NCBI RefSeq assembly: GCF_027213645.1
Contig: NZ_JAPWGL010000003.1
Coordinates: forward strand, 806,001-870,000
Direction: 5' to 3'
Origin: Pedobacter rhodius
GTDB lineage: Bacteria; Bacteroidota; Bacteroidia; Sphingobacteriales; Sphingobacteriaceae
Length of the DNA: 64,000 bases
Shown piece after piece: positions 19,730 to 28,599 of this stretch. Every line of letters starts with the position of its first letter. Position 1 is the first letter of the stretch. Made by a program: the position numbers and the translations under genes. Under the pieces are notes generated by a model. The model searched no databases and was not told the origin of the DNA. It worked only from the letters and a program-made list of their open reading frames with translations.

Positions 19730-19737
19730 TAAGTTTG
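19730..19737 (+). promoter_or_regulatory. Candidate -7 box (TAAGTTTG) for wza-wzc
   Basis: Exact TAnnTTTG match in the 174-nt gap between the Wzi gene and the Wza gene, about 94 nt before the start at 19832. The nearest upstream TTG (19715-19717) is only 12 nt away, closer than the usual spacing, so the call is tentative. It would make the export/biosynthesis operon independent of the Wzi gene. Confidence 0.4.
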
Positions 19738-19831
19738 CTGGAGTATTAAACTATGCATTTCTATCTACTTATTTGGCAATAAATACAAAATCATAAGAAT
19801 TAGGTATGCTTTTTTAATATCATTTACAACT

Positions 19832-20641
19832 ATGAATAAATCCATTTTTTCTTTTTACCGCCTTAGTGGGGTTCTTTTTATATTAATAATAGCTTTTACA
19901 TCTTCTTGTGTTAGCAATAAAAAAATCACGTATTTTCAGGACATACAGACAGTTAATCAAGCCAAACTGGAGAATGCAGCTGCATTTGTTGAACCGATCA
20001 TACAGTCTGATGACATATTAAGCATAAATATCTTTACGCTCAATCCACAAAGTGGTGCGGTTATAAATCAAGCAGCATCAAATACCGTTTTGGGAGGAGG
20101 CGCGAGTTCTGCTGTAGCCGCACAGCAAGTTAATGGTTTCTTAGTAGATAAAAATGGAGACGTAGAACTTTCATTAATTGGTAAAGTAAAGGTTTCGGGT
20201 TTAACTACCTACCAAGCACGTGAATTGGTACGAGAAAAAGTAAGTGCTTTTTATAAAGAACCTAATGTACAACTTAGATTTGTTAATTTCAAAGTTAGTG
20301 TTTTAGGTGAAGTTAATGCACCTAGTACTTATACCTTACCCAATGAAAAAGTATCAATTCTTGATGCCTTGAGCTTAGCGGGAGATTTGACAATTTATGG
20401 TAAAAGAGATAATGTTTTGGTTGTGAGGGATAATAATGGCAAAAAGGAGTTCGCCCGGTTAAATTTAAATTCTTCAGATATTTTTAATAGCCCTTTTTAT
20501 TACTTAAAGCAAAATGATGTTATTTACGTAGAGCCAAATAAAGCTAGGGTTTCAGCTAATAATGCAGCTCAAATTCAAACAATTGGTATTGTAACATCAA
20601 TATTGTCAGTCCTAGTATTGGCCATTTCAACATTTAGATAA
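19832..20641 (+). CDS. Wza-like polysaccharide export lipoprotein
   Basis: Outer-membrane polysaccharide export lipoprotein. The signal peptide ends in a lipobox with Cys26 (FTSSC). The export (PES) domain covers about 55-150 ('IQSDDILSINIFTLNPQ', 'VDKNGDVELSLIGKVKVSG') and one SLBB domain follows at about 155-215 ('VSVLGEVNAPSTYTLPNEKV'). A hydrophobic C-terminal helix (about 245-268) ends the protein, as in Wza proteins whose C-terminus forms the outer-membrane pore. It is 15 nt upstream of the Wzc kinase, its usual partner, and forms with it the locus B export apparatus. Confidence 0.92.
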   Translation: MNKSIFSFYRLSGVLFILIIAFTSSCVSNKKITYFQDIQTVNQAKLENAAAFVEPIIQSDDILSINIFTLNPQSGAVINQAASNTVLGGGASSAVAAQQVNGFLVDKNGDVELSLIGKVKVSGLTTYQARELVREKVSAFYKEPNVQLRFVNFKVSVLGEVNAPSTYTLPNEKVSILDALSLAGDLTIYGKRDNVLVVRDNNGKKEFARLNLNSSDIFNSPFYYLKQNDVIYVEPNKARVSANNAAQIQTIGIVTSILSVLVLAISTFR

Positions 20642-20656
20642 TTTTAATTTTTATAA

Positions 20657-23005
20657 ATGCATACTCAAGTAGACTCTCAAACTGCTGACATTCAAAAGGA
20701 TGATATTGATTTTAAAAATATCCTTCACAAACTCTTTGAAAAGTGGTCATGGTTTTTAGTAAGTGTAATATTTTTTCTTGTTTTTTCGTTCTTCTATCTG
20801 CGATTCACTGTACCTCAATATCAAATCAATTCAAAGCTGCTCGTTAATGACAATGACAATGGAAGCGCAGCAAGTAAAAAAGGAAGTTTGATGGACTTAG
20901 GAGGGCTAATTGGTGCCAGTAATTCAGTAGATAATGAAACTGAAATTTTGAAAACACGATTTTTGATGGAAAAAGTTGTGCGGAAGATGCAACTTAATAT
21001 TATTTATTATCAAAGATCGAATTTCATTAATGAAGAATTATATAGCAAACCATTTAAGCTAAATATAATTAAAAGTGTAGATACTATAAATTTTACTGCT
21101 TTTAACATTACTAAAATAGATGCAAATAAAGTTCTTGTTAAAACAAAAAAATTCGAAAAGCAGGTTTTTTGGAATCAAGTATTTAATGTTGCAGGAGTTG
21201 GCTCTATTATGCTTACAAAAGAACCCGGGCAAAATTTTTCCAATAACCACCATTATGTAGTTAAAGTAAGCTCTCTTGACGAAAGGGTGGCTACATTAAT
21301 GCAGCAGCTATCTGTCAAAGCAGGTAAACAGGCAACAATAATTGATTTGGGTTTAAGTTATCCAATTCCGAAAAAGGGGGAAGATATTTTGAATGAATTG
21401 ATTGCTCAGTATACTGCTGCAAATATAGATGATAAAAATGCAATTGCAGATAGTACTGGTAAATTTATAAAAGAGCGGTTGACTGTTATTGCTTCAGAAT
21501 TAGGCGATCAAGAAAATCAGGTCAAAGACTACAAGCAGAGAAATCAACTTTCTGATATGAGTGAACAAGGTAAATTATTGGTTCAAAATACCGGTGAGTT
21601 TACAAATGAGTTGGCAAGAGCCGAAACCCAAATTTCGATTATGAATGATCTCGAATCTTATTTAAAAGACGAGTCAAAAAATAAGCGAGTTTTTCCATCC
21701 TCTTTATTGCCTCAAGACATGGTATTCTCTAACCTGATGAACCAATATAATAGTCTTTTAATTGAAAGAGACAGATTACTTATCAGCGATACTGAAGACA
21801 GCCCCTTCATTAAAAACCTTGACTTGCAAATTAGTGGGCTCAGAAGGGGGGTGCTTTCAAATATTCAAAGTACTAGAAATACATATCTTTTAACCCGAAA
21901 TAAACTAAGGTCTCAATTGAGTGAAGCAGAAGGACAAATCCGAGCTGTTCCGGAAGTTGAAAAAAATTATTTGAAATTGGCTCGAAATAAAGACATTAAA
22001 CAAGAGCTTTATATTTTTCTTATGCAAAAGGCAGAAGAGACGGCCATCTCAAAGACATCCAATATTTCTGTTGCTAAGACAATCGATCCACCTAAATCAC
22101 AAGTTGAACCAATTTCTCCTAAAAAAAACGTTATATATTTCATTAGTCTAATTATGGGATTCGTAATCCCTATTGTTATTATTCTTTTGGCTAATTTATT
22201 TAACACGTCGATAAATACTAAAGTAGATATTGAAGCGCTTACTTCCGTGCCTGTTATAGGGGAAATTAATCATAATGAATCTTCTGATAATTTGATAGTC
22301 GCAAATCAGGGTCGATCTGCAATTTCTGAACAATTTAGAGCACTTAGAACGAATTTATCTTTTTATCTGAAGAGTAAAGATGAAAAAGTTATCTTGCTAA
22401 CATCTAGTATGTCTGGAGAAGGTAAATCATTTACGGCTATAAATCTTGCTAATATCTTTGCTTTATCAGGTAAAAAAGTACTTTTAATGGAATTAGATTT
22501 GAGGAAGCCAGGTTTATCCTCTAAATTGGGTTTGGACAATCGAATTGGATTCAGTAATTACACAATAAATCCTGAAATCAAAATTTCCGATATTATTAAA
22601 CCAATCTCTATCAGTACTAATATGTTTATCATTTCTTCAGGGCCTTTACCACCAAACCCCGCTGAAACATTACTATCGGATAAAGTAGATGCTTTAATTA
22701 CAGAATTGAAGAAACAATTTGATTATATAATAATGGATGCTCCACCTATTGGAGTAATTACTGATGCCCAGTTATTGGTTCCATATTCTAATGCAATACT
22801 CTATTTGGTTAGACAAAAAGTAACCAAAAAAGACCAGTTATCAATAGTTGATGATTTGTACAAAACGGGTAAAATGAAAAATATTGGTATTGTTGTGAAT
22901 GATATCTCAAATAAAGAATATGGTTATGGCTACGGTTATGGTACTTATGGAGAAGAAAAGCCTTTGACTACGTTTCAAAAAATTATAGGAAGATTTAAAG
23001 TTTAA
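20657..23005 (+). CDS. Wzc-like polysaccharide co-polymerase / BY tyrosine kinase
   Basis: Inner-membrane chain-length regulator fused to a bacterial tyrosine autokinase, 782 residues. A Wzz domain with membrane helices at about 33-54 and 495-517 encloses a coiled periplasmic region; the cytoplasmic kinase has Walker A 'SGEGKSF' at about 584-590, Walker A' 'LLMELDLRKP' at about 608-617 and Walker B 'YIIMDAPP' at about 689-696. The tail 'YGYGYGYGTYG' at about 754-764 is the tyrosine cluster that is autophosphorylated in this family. No dedicated tyrosine phosphatase gene is seen in the window. It follows the Wza gene and precedes the CDP-sugar genes. Confidence 0.95.
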   Translation: MHTQVDSQTADIQKDDIDFKNILHKLFEKWSWFLVSVIFFLVFSFFYLRFTVPQYQINSKLLVNDNDNGSAASKKGSLMDLGGLIGASNSVDNETEILKTRFLMEKVVRKMQLNIIYYQRSNFINEELYSKPFKLNIIKSVDTINFTAFNITKIDANKVLVKTKKFEKQVFWNQVFNVAGVGSIMLTKEPGQNFSNNHHYVVKVSSLDERVATLMQQLSVKAGKQATIIDLGLSYPIPKKGEDILNELIAQYTAANIDDKNAIADSTGKFIKERLTVIASELGDQENQVKDYKQRNQLSDMSEQGKLLVQNTGEFTNELARAETQISIMNDLESYLKDESKNKRVFPSSLLPQDMVFSNLMNQYNSLLIERDRLLISDTEDSPFIKNLDLQISGLRRGVLSNIQSTRNTYLLTRNKLRSQLSEAEGQIRAVPEVEKNYLKLARNKDIKQELYIFLMQKAEETAISKTSNISVAKTIDPPKSQVEPISPKKNVIYFISLIMGFVIPIVIILLANLFNTSINTKVDIEALTSVPVIGEINHNESSDNLIVANQGRSAISEQFRALRTNLSFYLKSKDEKVILLTSSMSGEGKSFTAINLANIFALSGKKVLLMELDLRKPGLSSKLGLDNRIGFSNYTINPEIKISDIIKPISISTNMFIISSGPLPPNPAETLLSDKVDALITELKKQFDYIIMDAPPIGVITDAQLLVPYSNAILYLVRQKVTKKDQLSIVDDLYKTGKMKNIGIVVNDISNKEYGYGYGYGTYGEEKPLTTFQKIIGRFKV

Positions 23006-23013
23006 ACTTAGCT

Positions 23014-24045
23014 ATGAATTACTCGCTCAAGGTTATAGATAAGCGTCAAGAAACTAATGATACAGTTACCTTGTGTTTTAAACAACCCGGACTAAAAAAG
23101 ATTAAATATCTTGCCGGTCAATATCTGACATTGATATTCAGGATCAACGGCAGGCGCTACATTAGGCCCTATTCATTTTCTTCATGTCCCATAGTTGACG
23201 AGTATCTTGAAGTTACTGTAAAACGCGTTTTGAATGGGATTGTATCAAATCATATTAATGATGAAGTTAAGGTGGGTGATACAATAGAGGTGATGTCTCC
23301 TATGGGTGACTTTATATTTGAAGAAGATGTTACTTATCGTGATGTCTATTTTTGGGGCGTAGGTAGTGGGATTACTCCTCTAATTTCGATTATAAAATAT
23401 ATTCTATCTTCAATTGAAAATGTAAAAGTACATTTGAATTATGGTAATAGAAACCATGATACCACTATCTTTAGAAATCAGATAGAAGAACTGAAATCTA
23501 AGTATCCGGATCGTTTAATTGTAAGGCACTTTCATACTAAGTTTATTATTGAAGAAAATAATCCCCACATTATCCAGGGAAGAATTGATTTTGAACGAGC
23601 AATACAAATATTGGAAGAAAATGAAAGTTTAAGTTTATCAGCACATTATATTTGTGGGCCACCCGGATTAAAGGAGTCTGTAAAAGATGCCTTAGCTAGT
23701 AAGGGGGTAGATATTGAAAATATTTACACAGAAGATTTCGAATTAGTTAAAAATCCTGAGGATTTCAAGGATATAAAAACACAAAATGTCGTTGTTGATT
23801 TTAATGGCACCCATTTTGGCTTGGAGGTTGTTAAAGGTAAGAGTATTTTGGAGGCAGCACTCGACAGCGATATAGAATTACCTTACTCTTGCCAAACGGG
23901 TAATTGTAGTACTTGCAAAGCAAGGGTGTTGACTGGCGAAGTAAAAATGATTGGTTTAAGTAAAGAACGAAGTGACTTAAGCGATGGAGAATTTCTACTC
24001 TGTTGTTCACATCCACTAACAGAAAACGTTTACATAGAATTATAA
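23014..24045 (+). CDS. Flavin/[2Fe-2S] reductase, DdhD/AscD-like role, domain order permuted
   Basis: Likely NAD(P)H reductase passing electrons to the C-3 dehydrase RfbH. N-terminal FAD domain with 'RRYIRPYSFSSCP' at about 46-58 (RxYS flavin motif), then NAD-binding domain with 'WGVGSGITPLISI' at about 114-126 and 'YICGPPGLK' at about 210-218, then a C-terminal plant-type ferredoxin with Cys pattern C-x4-C-x2-C (SCQTGNCSTC) at about 294-303 and a fourth Cys in 'LLCCSHP'. Known AscD/DdhD carry the ferredoxin domain at the N-terminus, so this one is permuted, like PaaE-type reductases. Role inferred from position 2 nt before rfbF. Confidence 0.82.
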   Translation: MNYSLKVIDKRQETNDTVTLCFKQPGLKKIKYLAGQYLTLIFRINGRRYIRPYSFSSCPIVDEYLEVTVKRVLNGIVSNHINDEVKVGDTIEVMSPMGDFIFEEDVTYRDVYFWGVGSGITPLISIIKYILSSIENVKVHLNYGNRNHDTTIFRNQIEELKSKYPDRLIVRHFHTKFIIEENNPHIIQGRIDFERAIQILEENESLSLSAHYICGPPGLKESVKDALASKGVDIENIYTEDFELVKNPEDFKDIKTQNVVVDFNGTHFGLEVVKGKSILEAALDSDIELPYSCQTGNCSTCKARVLTGEVKMIGLSKERSDLSDGEFLLCCSHPLTENVYIEL

Positions 24046-24047
24046 AA

Positions 24048-24824
24048 ATGAAAGTAGTAATATTAGCAGGCGGGCTCGGAACGAGGTTAATGGAGGAGAC
24101 CGAAGCAAGGCCAAAACCAATGGTTGAAATCGGAGGAAAGCCTATTTTATGGCACATTATGAAAATATATGAGGCTTATGGCTATAATGATTTTGTATTG
24201 TGTCTTGGCTATAAAGCCCAAAGTATTAAAGAATATTTCCTGAATTATTACCTTTATAATTCTGACGTTTCTATTGATATTGAAAAAAATAAAGTTGATG
24301 TCCATTTTTCAAATTCTGAATCATTTAAAGTAACCTTAGTTGACACTGGATTAACCACAAACACGGCAGGAAGAATCAAGAAAATTCAGAAATATGTAGA
24401 GGGAGAAACCTTCATGTTAACCTATGGTGACGGTGTTGCTGATATAAATATTAAAGAATTAGTAAATTTCCACAAACAACATGGAAAACTAGCTACCCTA
24501 ACGACTATTCAAACCCCAGGCAGATTCGGAAACATCGAAATGGATACTAATGGCAATGTTCAACACTTTGTTGAAAAACCTCAAGGTGATGGGATGTGGA
24601 TTAACGGAGGATTCTTCGTGTTAGAACCGGGAATATTCGATTATTTAAAAGAGGAAGTTGATGATATACAATGGGAGAATAAACCACTAAAGGAAATTGC
24701 ACAAGATGGTCAATTAAGTGCTTTTAGACATTCTGGCTTTTGGAAACCAATGGACGCACTTAGAGATAGGATTGAGCTTGAAAAGCTATGGAGTAGTGGA
24801 GAAGCAAAATGGAAAATCTGGTAA
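24048..24824 (+). CDS. rfbF: Glucose-1-phosphate cytidylyltransferase
   Basis: Makes CDP-D-glucose from glucose-1-phosphate and CTP, the entry step to CDP-3,6-dideoxyhexoses (also called DdhA). 258 residues from ATG 24048, matching the family length. 'ILAGGLGTRLMEET' at about 5-18 is the nucleotide-binding loop, 'RPKPMVEIGGKPILWH' at about 21-36 is the conserved continuation, and 'YGDGVADI' at about 126-133 holds the Mg-binding Asp. 'WINGGFFVLEPG' at about 183-194 is a family block. It precedes rfbG by 1 nt, as in Salmonella and Yersinia. Confidence 0.96.
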   Translation: MKVVILAGGLGTRLMEETEARPKPMVEIGGKPILWHIMKIYEAYGYNDFVLCLGYKAQSIKEYFLNYYLYNSDVSIDIEKNKVDVHFSNSESFKVTLVDTGLTTNTAGRIKKIQKYVEGETFMLTYGDGVADINIKELVNFHKQHGKLATLTTIQTPGRFGNIEMDTNGNVQHFVEKPQGDGMWINGGFFVLEPGIFDYLKEEVDDIQWENKPLKEIAQDGQLSAFRHSGFWKPMDALRDRIELEKLWSSGEAKWKIW

Positions 24825-24825
24825 T

Positions 24826-25929
24826 ATGATGGAAAAATTAAGAAGTACCTATCAAGGGAAAAAAGTTTTAATTACAGGTCATACTGGATTTAAAGGCGCT
24901 TGGCTATTAAAAACACTTAATATGTTGGGTGCAGAAATTAAAGGTTACGCATTAGAGCCTGAAACTAAATCCGACCTATATCATCTTATTGATGGGAATG
25001 ATATTTGTCATTCTGTAATAGGTGATCTGCGTAATCGTGAGAAATTAAAGAAAGAAGTATTTGATTTTCAACCTGATTTTATCTTTCATTTGGCTGCTCA
25101 GCCATTAGTAAGGCTATCATATGAAATTCCTTCAGAAACATTTGAGGTCAATGCGATTGGAACTGCCAACTTGTTAGATGCAGTTAGAATATTAGAAAAC
25201 AAATGCTCAGTTGTATTAATTACTACAGATAAGGTTTATTACAATAATGAATGGGATTATCCGTATAGAGAGAATGATCGTTTAGGAGGATATGATCCCT
25301 ATAGTGCAAGTAAAGCCTGTGCAGAATTGGTAATCGATTCATATCGAAACTCTTTTTTTAATATCTCTAAATATAACGTTCATCAAAAAGGGATAGCAGT
25401 AGGTCGTGCAGGTAATGTTATTGGTGGAGGAGATTGGTCAAAAAATAGATTGATTCCGGACATAGCAAAAGCTTTATTAGAGGATAATCAGATTATTTTG
25501 AGAAATCCTGGTTCCGTTCGTCCTTGGCAACACGTATTGGAGCCTATTGGAGGATACCTGTTGTTAGGAGCAGCTCTTTCTGTTGAACCTGTGAAATTTG
25601 GAGATGCATATAACTTTGGTCCTAATTCTAGCGATGCACTTTCGGTAGAGGAAATGTTGAAACTGGCTATTAAATGTTGGGGATCAGGTACGTTTAGAGT
25701 TGAGAGAGACGCCAATCAACTACATGAAGCGGGATTGTTGAAGTTGGATATTAGTAAGGCTACCGCCGATTTGAAATGGTTGCCAAAATGGAATGCTGAT
25801 TCAACAGTAAAGAAGACAATTGAGTGGTATCAGCATTTCTCTGCTCACCCTGCTGAAATAAAGGGGTTTACTGAACGTCAAATAAACGAATACTTCCATC
25901 TAACTGAATTAGAGATAAATCAACAATAG
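24826..25929 (+). CDS. rfbG: CDP-glucose 4,6-dehydratase
   Basis: SDR enzyme converting CDP-glucose to CDP-4-keto-6-deoxyglucose (DdhB). 367 residues from ATG 24826 (a second ATG follows at 24829). '[13 protein letters not shown]' at about 17-29 is the NAD motif, with the FKG-W variant typical of this enzyme; 'TTDKVYYN' at about 131-138 includes the catalytic Thr-Asp, and '[13 protein letters not shown]' at about 155-167 gives Tyr-x3-Lys. 'RPWQHVLEP' at about 234-242 is another signature. It follows rfbF by 1 nt and leads into rfbH. Confidence 0.96.
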   Translation: MMEKLRSTYQGKKVLITGHTGFKGAWLLKTLNMLGAEIKGYALEPETKSDLYHLIDGNDICHSVIGDLRNREKLKKEVFDFQPDFIFHLAAQPLVRLSYEIPSETFEVNAIGTANLLDAVRILENKCSVVLITTDKVYYNNEWDYPYRENDRLGGYDPYSASKACAELVIDSYRNSFFNISKYNVHQKGIAVGRAGNVIGGGDWSKNRLIPDIAKALLEDNQIILRNPGSVRPWQHVLEPIGGYLLLGAALSVEPVKFGDAYNFGPNSSDALSVEEMLKLAIKCWGSGTFRVERDANQLHEAGLLKLDISKATADLKWLPKWNADSTVKKTIEWYQHFSAHPAEIKGFTERQINEYFHLTELEINQQ

Positions 25930-25973
25930 TAAGGAACTATTGTTGCAAACAAATATTACAAAAATTCATTCAT

Positions 25974-27275
25974 ATGTTAAAAAATATTACTGATCCTGCT
26001 TTTGAAGAATATATAAGATCTTCAGCGAGAAGTAAAACTAAACAAACTATAATAGCAGGTACGAACTATATACCAGTAACTGGAAAAGTTTTGGATGAAG
26101 AAGATATTCTTCTGAGCGTCGATGCAACGATGGATGGGTGGTTGACAGCTGGACGATTTGCAAGTCAGTTTGAGCACGATTTTGCTCAATATTTTGGGTC
26201 GACTAAGTCATTGCTAGTAAATTCTGGATCTTCTGCAAATTTGGTCGCTTTCTATGCATTAACATCTCCAAAATTAGGAGAGCGGGCTATAAAACCTGGT
26301 GATGAAGTAATTACTGTTGCTGCAGGTTTTCCAACTACTGTTAACCCAATCATCCAATTTGGAGCCATTCCGGTATTTGTTGATGTTGATATTGCTACGC
26401 ATAATGTTCTAGCAGAAGACATTGAAAAAGCTGTATCATCCAAAACTAAAGCCATTATGATAGCACACTCATTAGGTAATCCGTTTGACTTGGACGAGGT
26501 GATGCGTGTGGCAAAAAAATACAATCTTTGGGTTGTAGAAGATGATTGTGATTCATTAGGCGCAACTTACAAAGGCAAAAAAACAGGGACTTTTGGTGAT
26601 ATTTCTACGTTTTCATTTTATCCTGCTCACCACATTACAATGGGGGAAGGCGGAGCGGTTTTAATTAATAATCCTGAGTTGTCAAAACTAGCAGAAAGTT
26701 TTAGGGATTGGGGTCGTGATTGCTATTGTTTGCCAGGCAAGGATGACACATGCGGGTGTCGTTTTGGACAGCAACTTGGCTCACTTCCCTATGGTTATGA
26801 CCATAAATATACTTATTCACATATTGGTTTTAATTTAAAGGTAACTGATATGCAGGCCGCTTTTGGTGTGTCTCAATTGAAAAAGTTAGATTATTTTGTT
26901 CAACGTAGAAGGGAAAATTATGCTGAATTGTATCAAAGGATGAAAACATTAGAAGATATATTCATCCTTCCAGAGCCAACACCAAATTCTGATCCATCTT
27001 GGTTCGGTTTTCTACTAACCTTGAGGGAGGGTGATTCCAATGATAGGCACATGCTGGTTCAGCATCTTGAAGAAAAAAAAATTGGCACTCGACTTTTGTT
27101 TGGGGGTAATTTGCTGAGACAACCTGCGTATGCAAACATAAATCACCGTGTCGTTGGGGATTTAAGAAATACTGACATAATTATGAATCAATCATTTTGG
27201 TTGGGTGTTTGGCCGGGACTAAACGACAGCCATTATGATTATATTTTAAATGTGTTGCAGAAGTATTTATCATAA
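25974..27275 (+). CDS. rfbH: CDP-4-keto-6-deoxyglucose 3-dehydrase (E1, RfbH/DdhC)
   Basis: PMP- and [2Fe-2S]-dependent dehydrase that removes the C-3 hydroxyl of CDP-4-keto-6-deoxyglucose, the committing step to 3,6-dideoxyhexoses. The aminotransferase fold is clear ('[11 protein letters not shown]' at about 83-93, '[11 protein letters not shown]' at about 187-197). Where aminotransferases have the PLP lysine there is His220 in '[13 protein letters not shown]', the diagnostic change for E1. Iron-sulfur ligands fit Cys250, Cys252 and Cys260 (C-x-C-x7-C), with an extra Cys262. It needs the reductase at 23014 for electrons. 433 residues is a full-length member. Confidence 0.96.
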   Translation: MLKNITDPAFEEYIRSSARSKTKQTIIAGTNYIPVTGKVLDEEDILLSVDATMDGWLTAGRFASQFEHDFAQYFGSTKSLLVNSGSSANLVAFYALTSPKLGERAIKPGDEVITVAAGFPTTVNPIIQFGAIPVFVDVDIATHNVLAEDIEKAVSSKTKAIMIAHSLGNPFDLDEVMRVAKKYNLWVVEDDCDSLGATYKGKKTGTFGDISTFSFYPAHHITMGEGGAVLINNPELSKLAESFRDWGRDCYCLPGKDDTCGCRFGQQLGSLPYGYDHKYTYSHIGFNLKVTDMQAAFGVSQLKKLDYFVQRRRENYAELYQRMKTLEDIFILPEPTPNSDPSWFGFLLTLREGDSNDRHMLVQHLEEKKIGTRLLFGGNLLRQPAYANINHRVVGDLRNTDIIMNQSFWLGVWPGLNDSHYDYILNVLQKYLS

Positions 27276-27310
27276 TCTGTTTTCTAAGAAATTAAAATTT
27301 TAATGTTAAT

Positions 27311-28213
27311 ATGAAGGTTTCGCTAATTGGCACAAATGGATTACTATCTAGTAGTATTGGCCTTTATTGTAATAGTAATGGTCATGATCTAAATGTTTAT
27401 GGTCGATCGGCTCCTATTCACCATTCGTTTAATAGACATATTAAGATAAATCTGTTAGATGAAGTAATTGATTACACTGCTTTAGTTAAATCTGATGTAA
27501 TTATTTATTCCGCAGGGGCAGGCATTCAAGCAAATCTAAACCAGGGTGCAGATGTTATATTTGAATTAAATGTCAATGTTCCTATAAAAATATATAATGC
27601 TTTAAAACTGAATGGATTCGAGGGCATATTTATAAGTTTCGGCTCCTACTTTGAAATCGGTGAAAATTTGGACGATAAAAGGTTCTCTGAAGGTGACCTA
27701 TTAACATCTCAGTTGGTCGCTCCGAATGACTACACAGTTTCAAAAAGACTATTAACAAGGTTTTTTAGTTCCACAATTAGTCCATTTAAATTTTATCACT
27801 TCATTTTACCAACAATTTATGGTGAAAATGAATCAGCAAATAGGCTTATTCCTTACACGCTCAAGGCAATCGCCTATAATGATGATTTAGGATTCACCTC
27901 GGGGGATCAGGTACGTCAGTATATATATATTGAAGATGTTGTGGAAGTGATTTTTAGTGCATTAAGAAGTGATATAATTAGTGGGATATATAATATCGAG
28001 GGCGTAGAGGAATTGACGGTTAGAGAATTAGTCTCAAAATTATTTGAACTTAACTCTGTGGATCTCCCCCAAGATACATTTGGTAAGCTTGCCCGTAAGG
28101 ATGTCGGAATGAAAATGCTGAAGTTAGATGGCAATAAGTTGCAAAAGTCGATCGATTATCAACCCCGTACACAAATTGCAGATGTTTTTAAAAAATATGA
28201 TTTTAAAAGATAA
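27311..28213 (+). CDS. SDR reductase, candidate CDP-3,6-dideoxyhexose synthase
   Basis: Extended SDR, 300 residues, likely the final 4-keto reductase forming a CDP-3,6-dideoxyhexose (abequose, paratose, ascarylose or similar). The Rossmann motif 'GTNGLLSSS' at about 7-15 is degenerate: the third glycine is replaced by Ser. 'FISFGSYFEIG' at about 108-118 supplies Ser, and 'DYTVSKRLL' at about 139-147 supplies Tyr-x3-Lys. 'RQYIYIEDV' at about 204-212 is a usual extended-SDR block. It follows rfbH by 35 nt and overlaps the cupin gene by 17 nt. The stereochemistry of the product cannot be read from sequence. Confidence 0.78.
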   Translation: MKVSLIGTNGLLSSSIGLYCNSNGHDLNVYGRSAPIHHSFNRHIKINLLDEVIDYTALVKSDVIIYSAGAGIQANLNQGADVIFELNVNVPIKIYNALKLNGFEGIFISFGSYFEIGENLDDKRFSEGDLLTSQLVAPNDYTVSKRLLTRFFSSTISPFKFYHFILPTIYGENESANRLIPYTLKAIAYNDDLGFTSGDQVRQYIYIEDVVEVIFSALRSDIISGIYNIEGVEELTVRELVSKLFELNSVDLPQDTFGKLARKDVGMKMLKLDGNKLQKSIDYQPRTQIADVFKKYDFKR

Positions 28214-28598
28214 AATAGAGATTATACCTCGAAAATTTTTAAAAGATGAAAGAGGTTGGCTTTTCAAAACTCTTACGGGTACAGAAAAAGGTTTGCCCAA
28301 TTATACAGGAGAGATATACACAGTTTGCGGTTTGCCAAATCAAATTAGAGGTGGTCACTATCATAAAGAGGCCACAGAATGGTTTACAATCATTGGGGGG
28401 GAAGCAACATTGAAGCTCAAAGACATTCTTACTTTAGAAGAGTTAACATTGAAATTGAGCATAGAAGAACCGATAACTATTGTGGTTCCCCCATTGGTAG
28501 CCCATCAATTTGAAAATCCTTCAGATAAGGAATTTTTATTATTAGCGTATTCGAATCTTTTATATGACCCCAAAGACACTATAATATTTAACTTGTAA
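28197..28598 (+). CDS. Cupin nucleotide-sugar isomerase/epimerase (WxcM/FdtA-like)
   Basis: Small cupin of 133 residues from ATG 28197; the longer frame from 28128 lies inside the SDR gene. 'IRGGHYHKEATEWFTIIGGEA' spans the first cupin motif at about 51-70, with the two histidines and the Glu of the active-site pocket, and 'VVPPLVAHQFEN' at about 99-110 is the second motif. Such proteins epimerise or isomerise keto-sugars (RmlC, FdtA, WxcM C-terminal domain). In the ascarylose pathway an RmlC-like epimerase acts just before the reductase, so the pairing here is suggestive. At 133 residues it is shorter than RmlC. Confidence 0.72.
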   Translation: MILKDKIEIIPRKFLKDERGWLFKTLTGTEKGLPNYTGEIYTVCGLPNQIRGGHYHKEATEWFTIIGGEATLKLKDILTLEELTLKLSIEEPITIVVPPLVAHQFENPSDKEFLLLAYSNLLYDPKDTIIFNL

Positions 28599-28599
28599 T

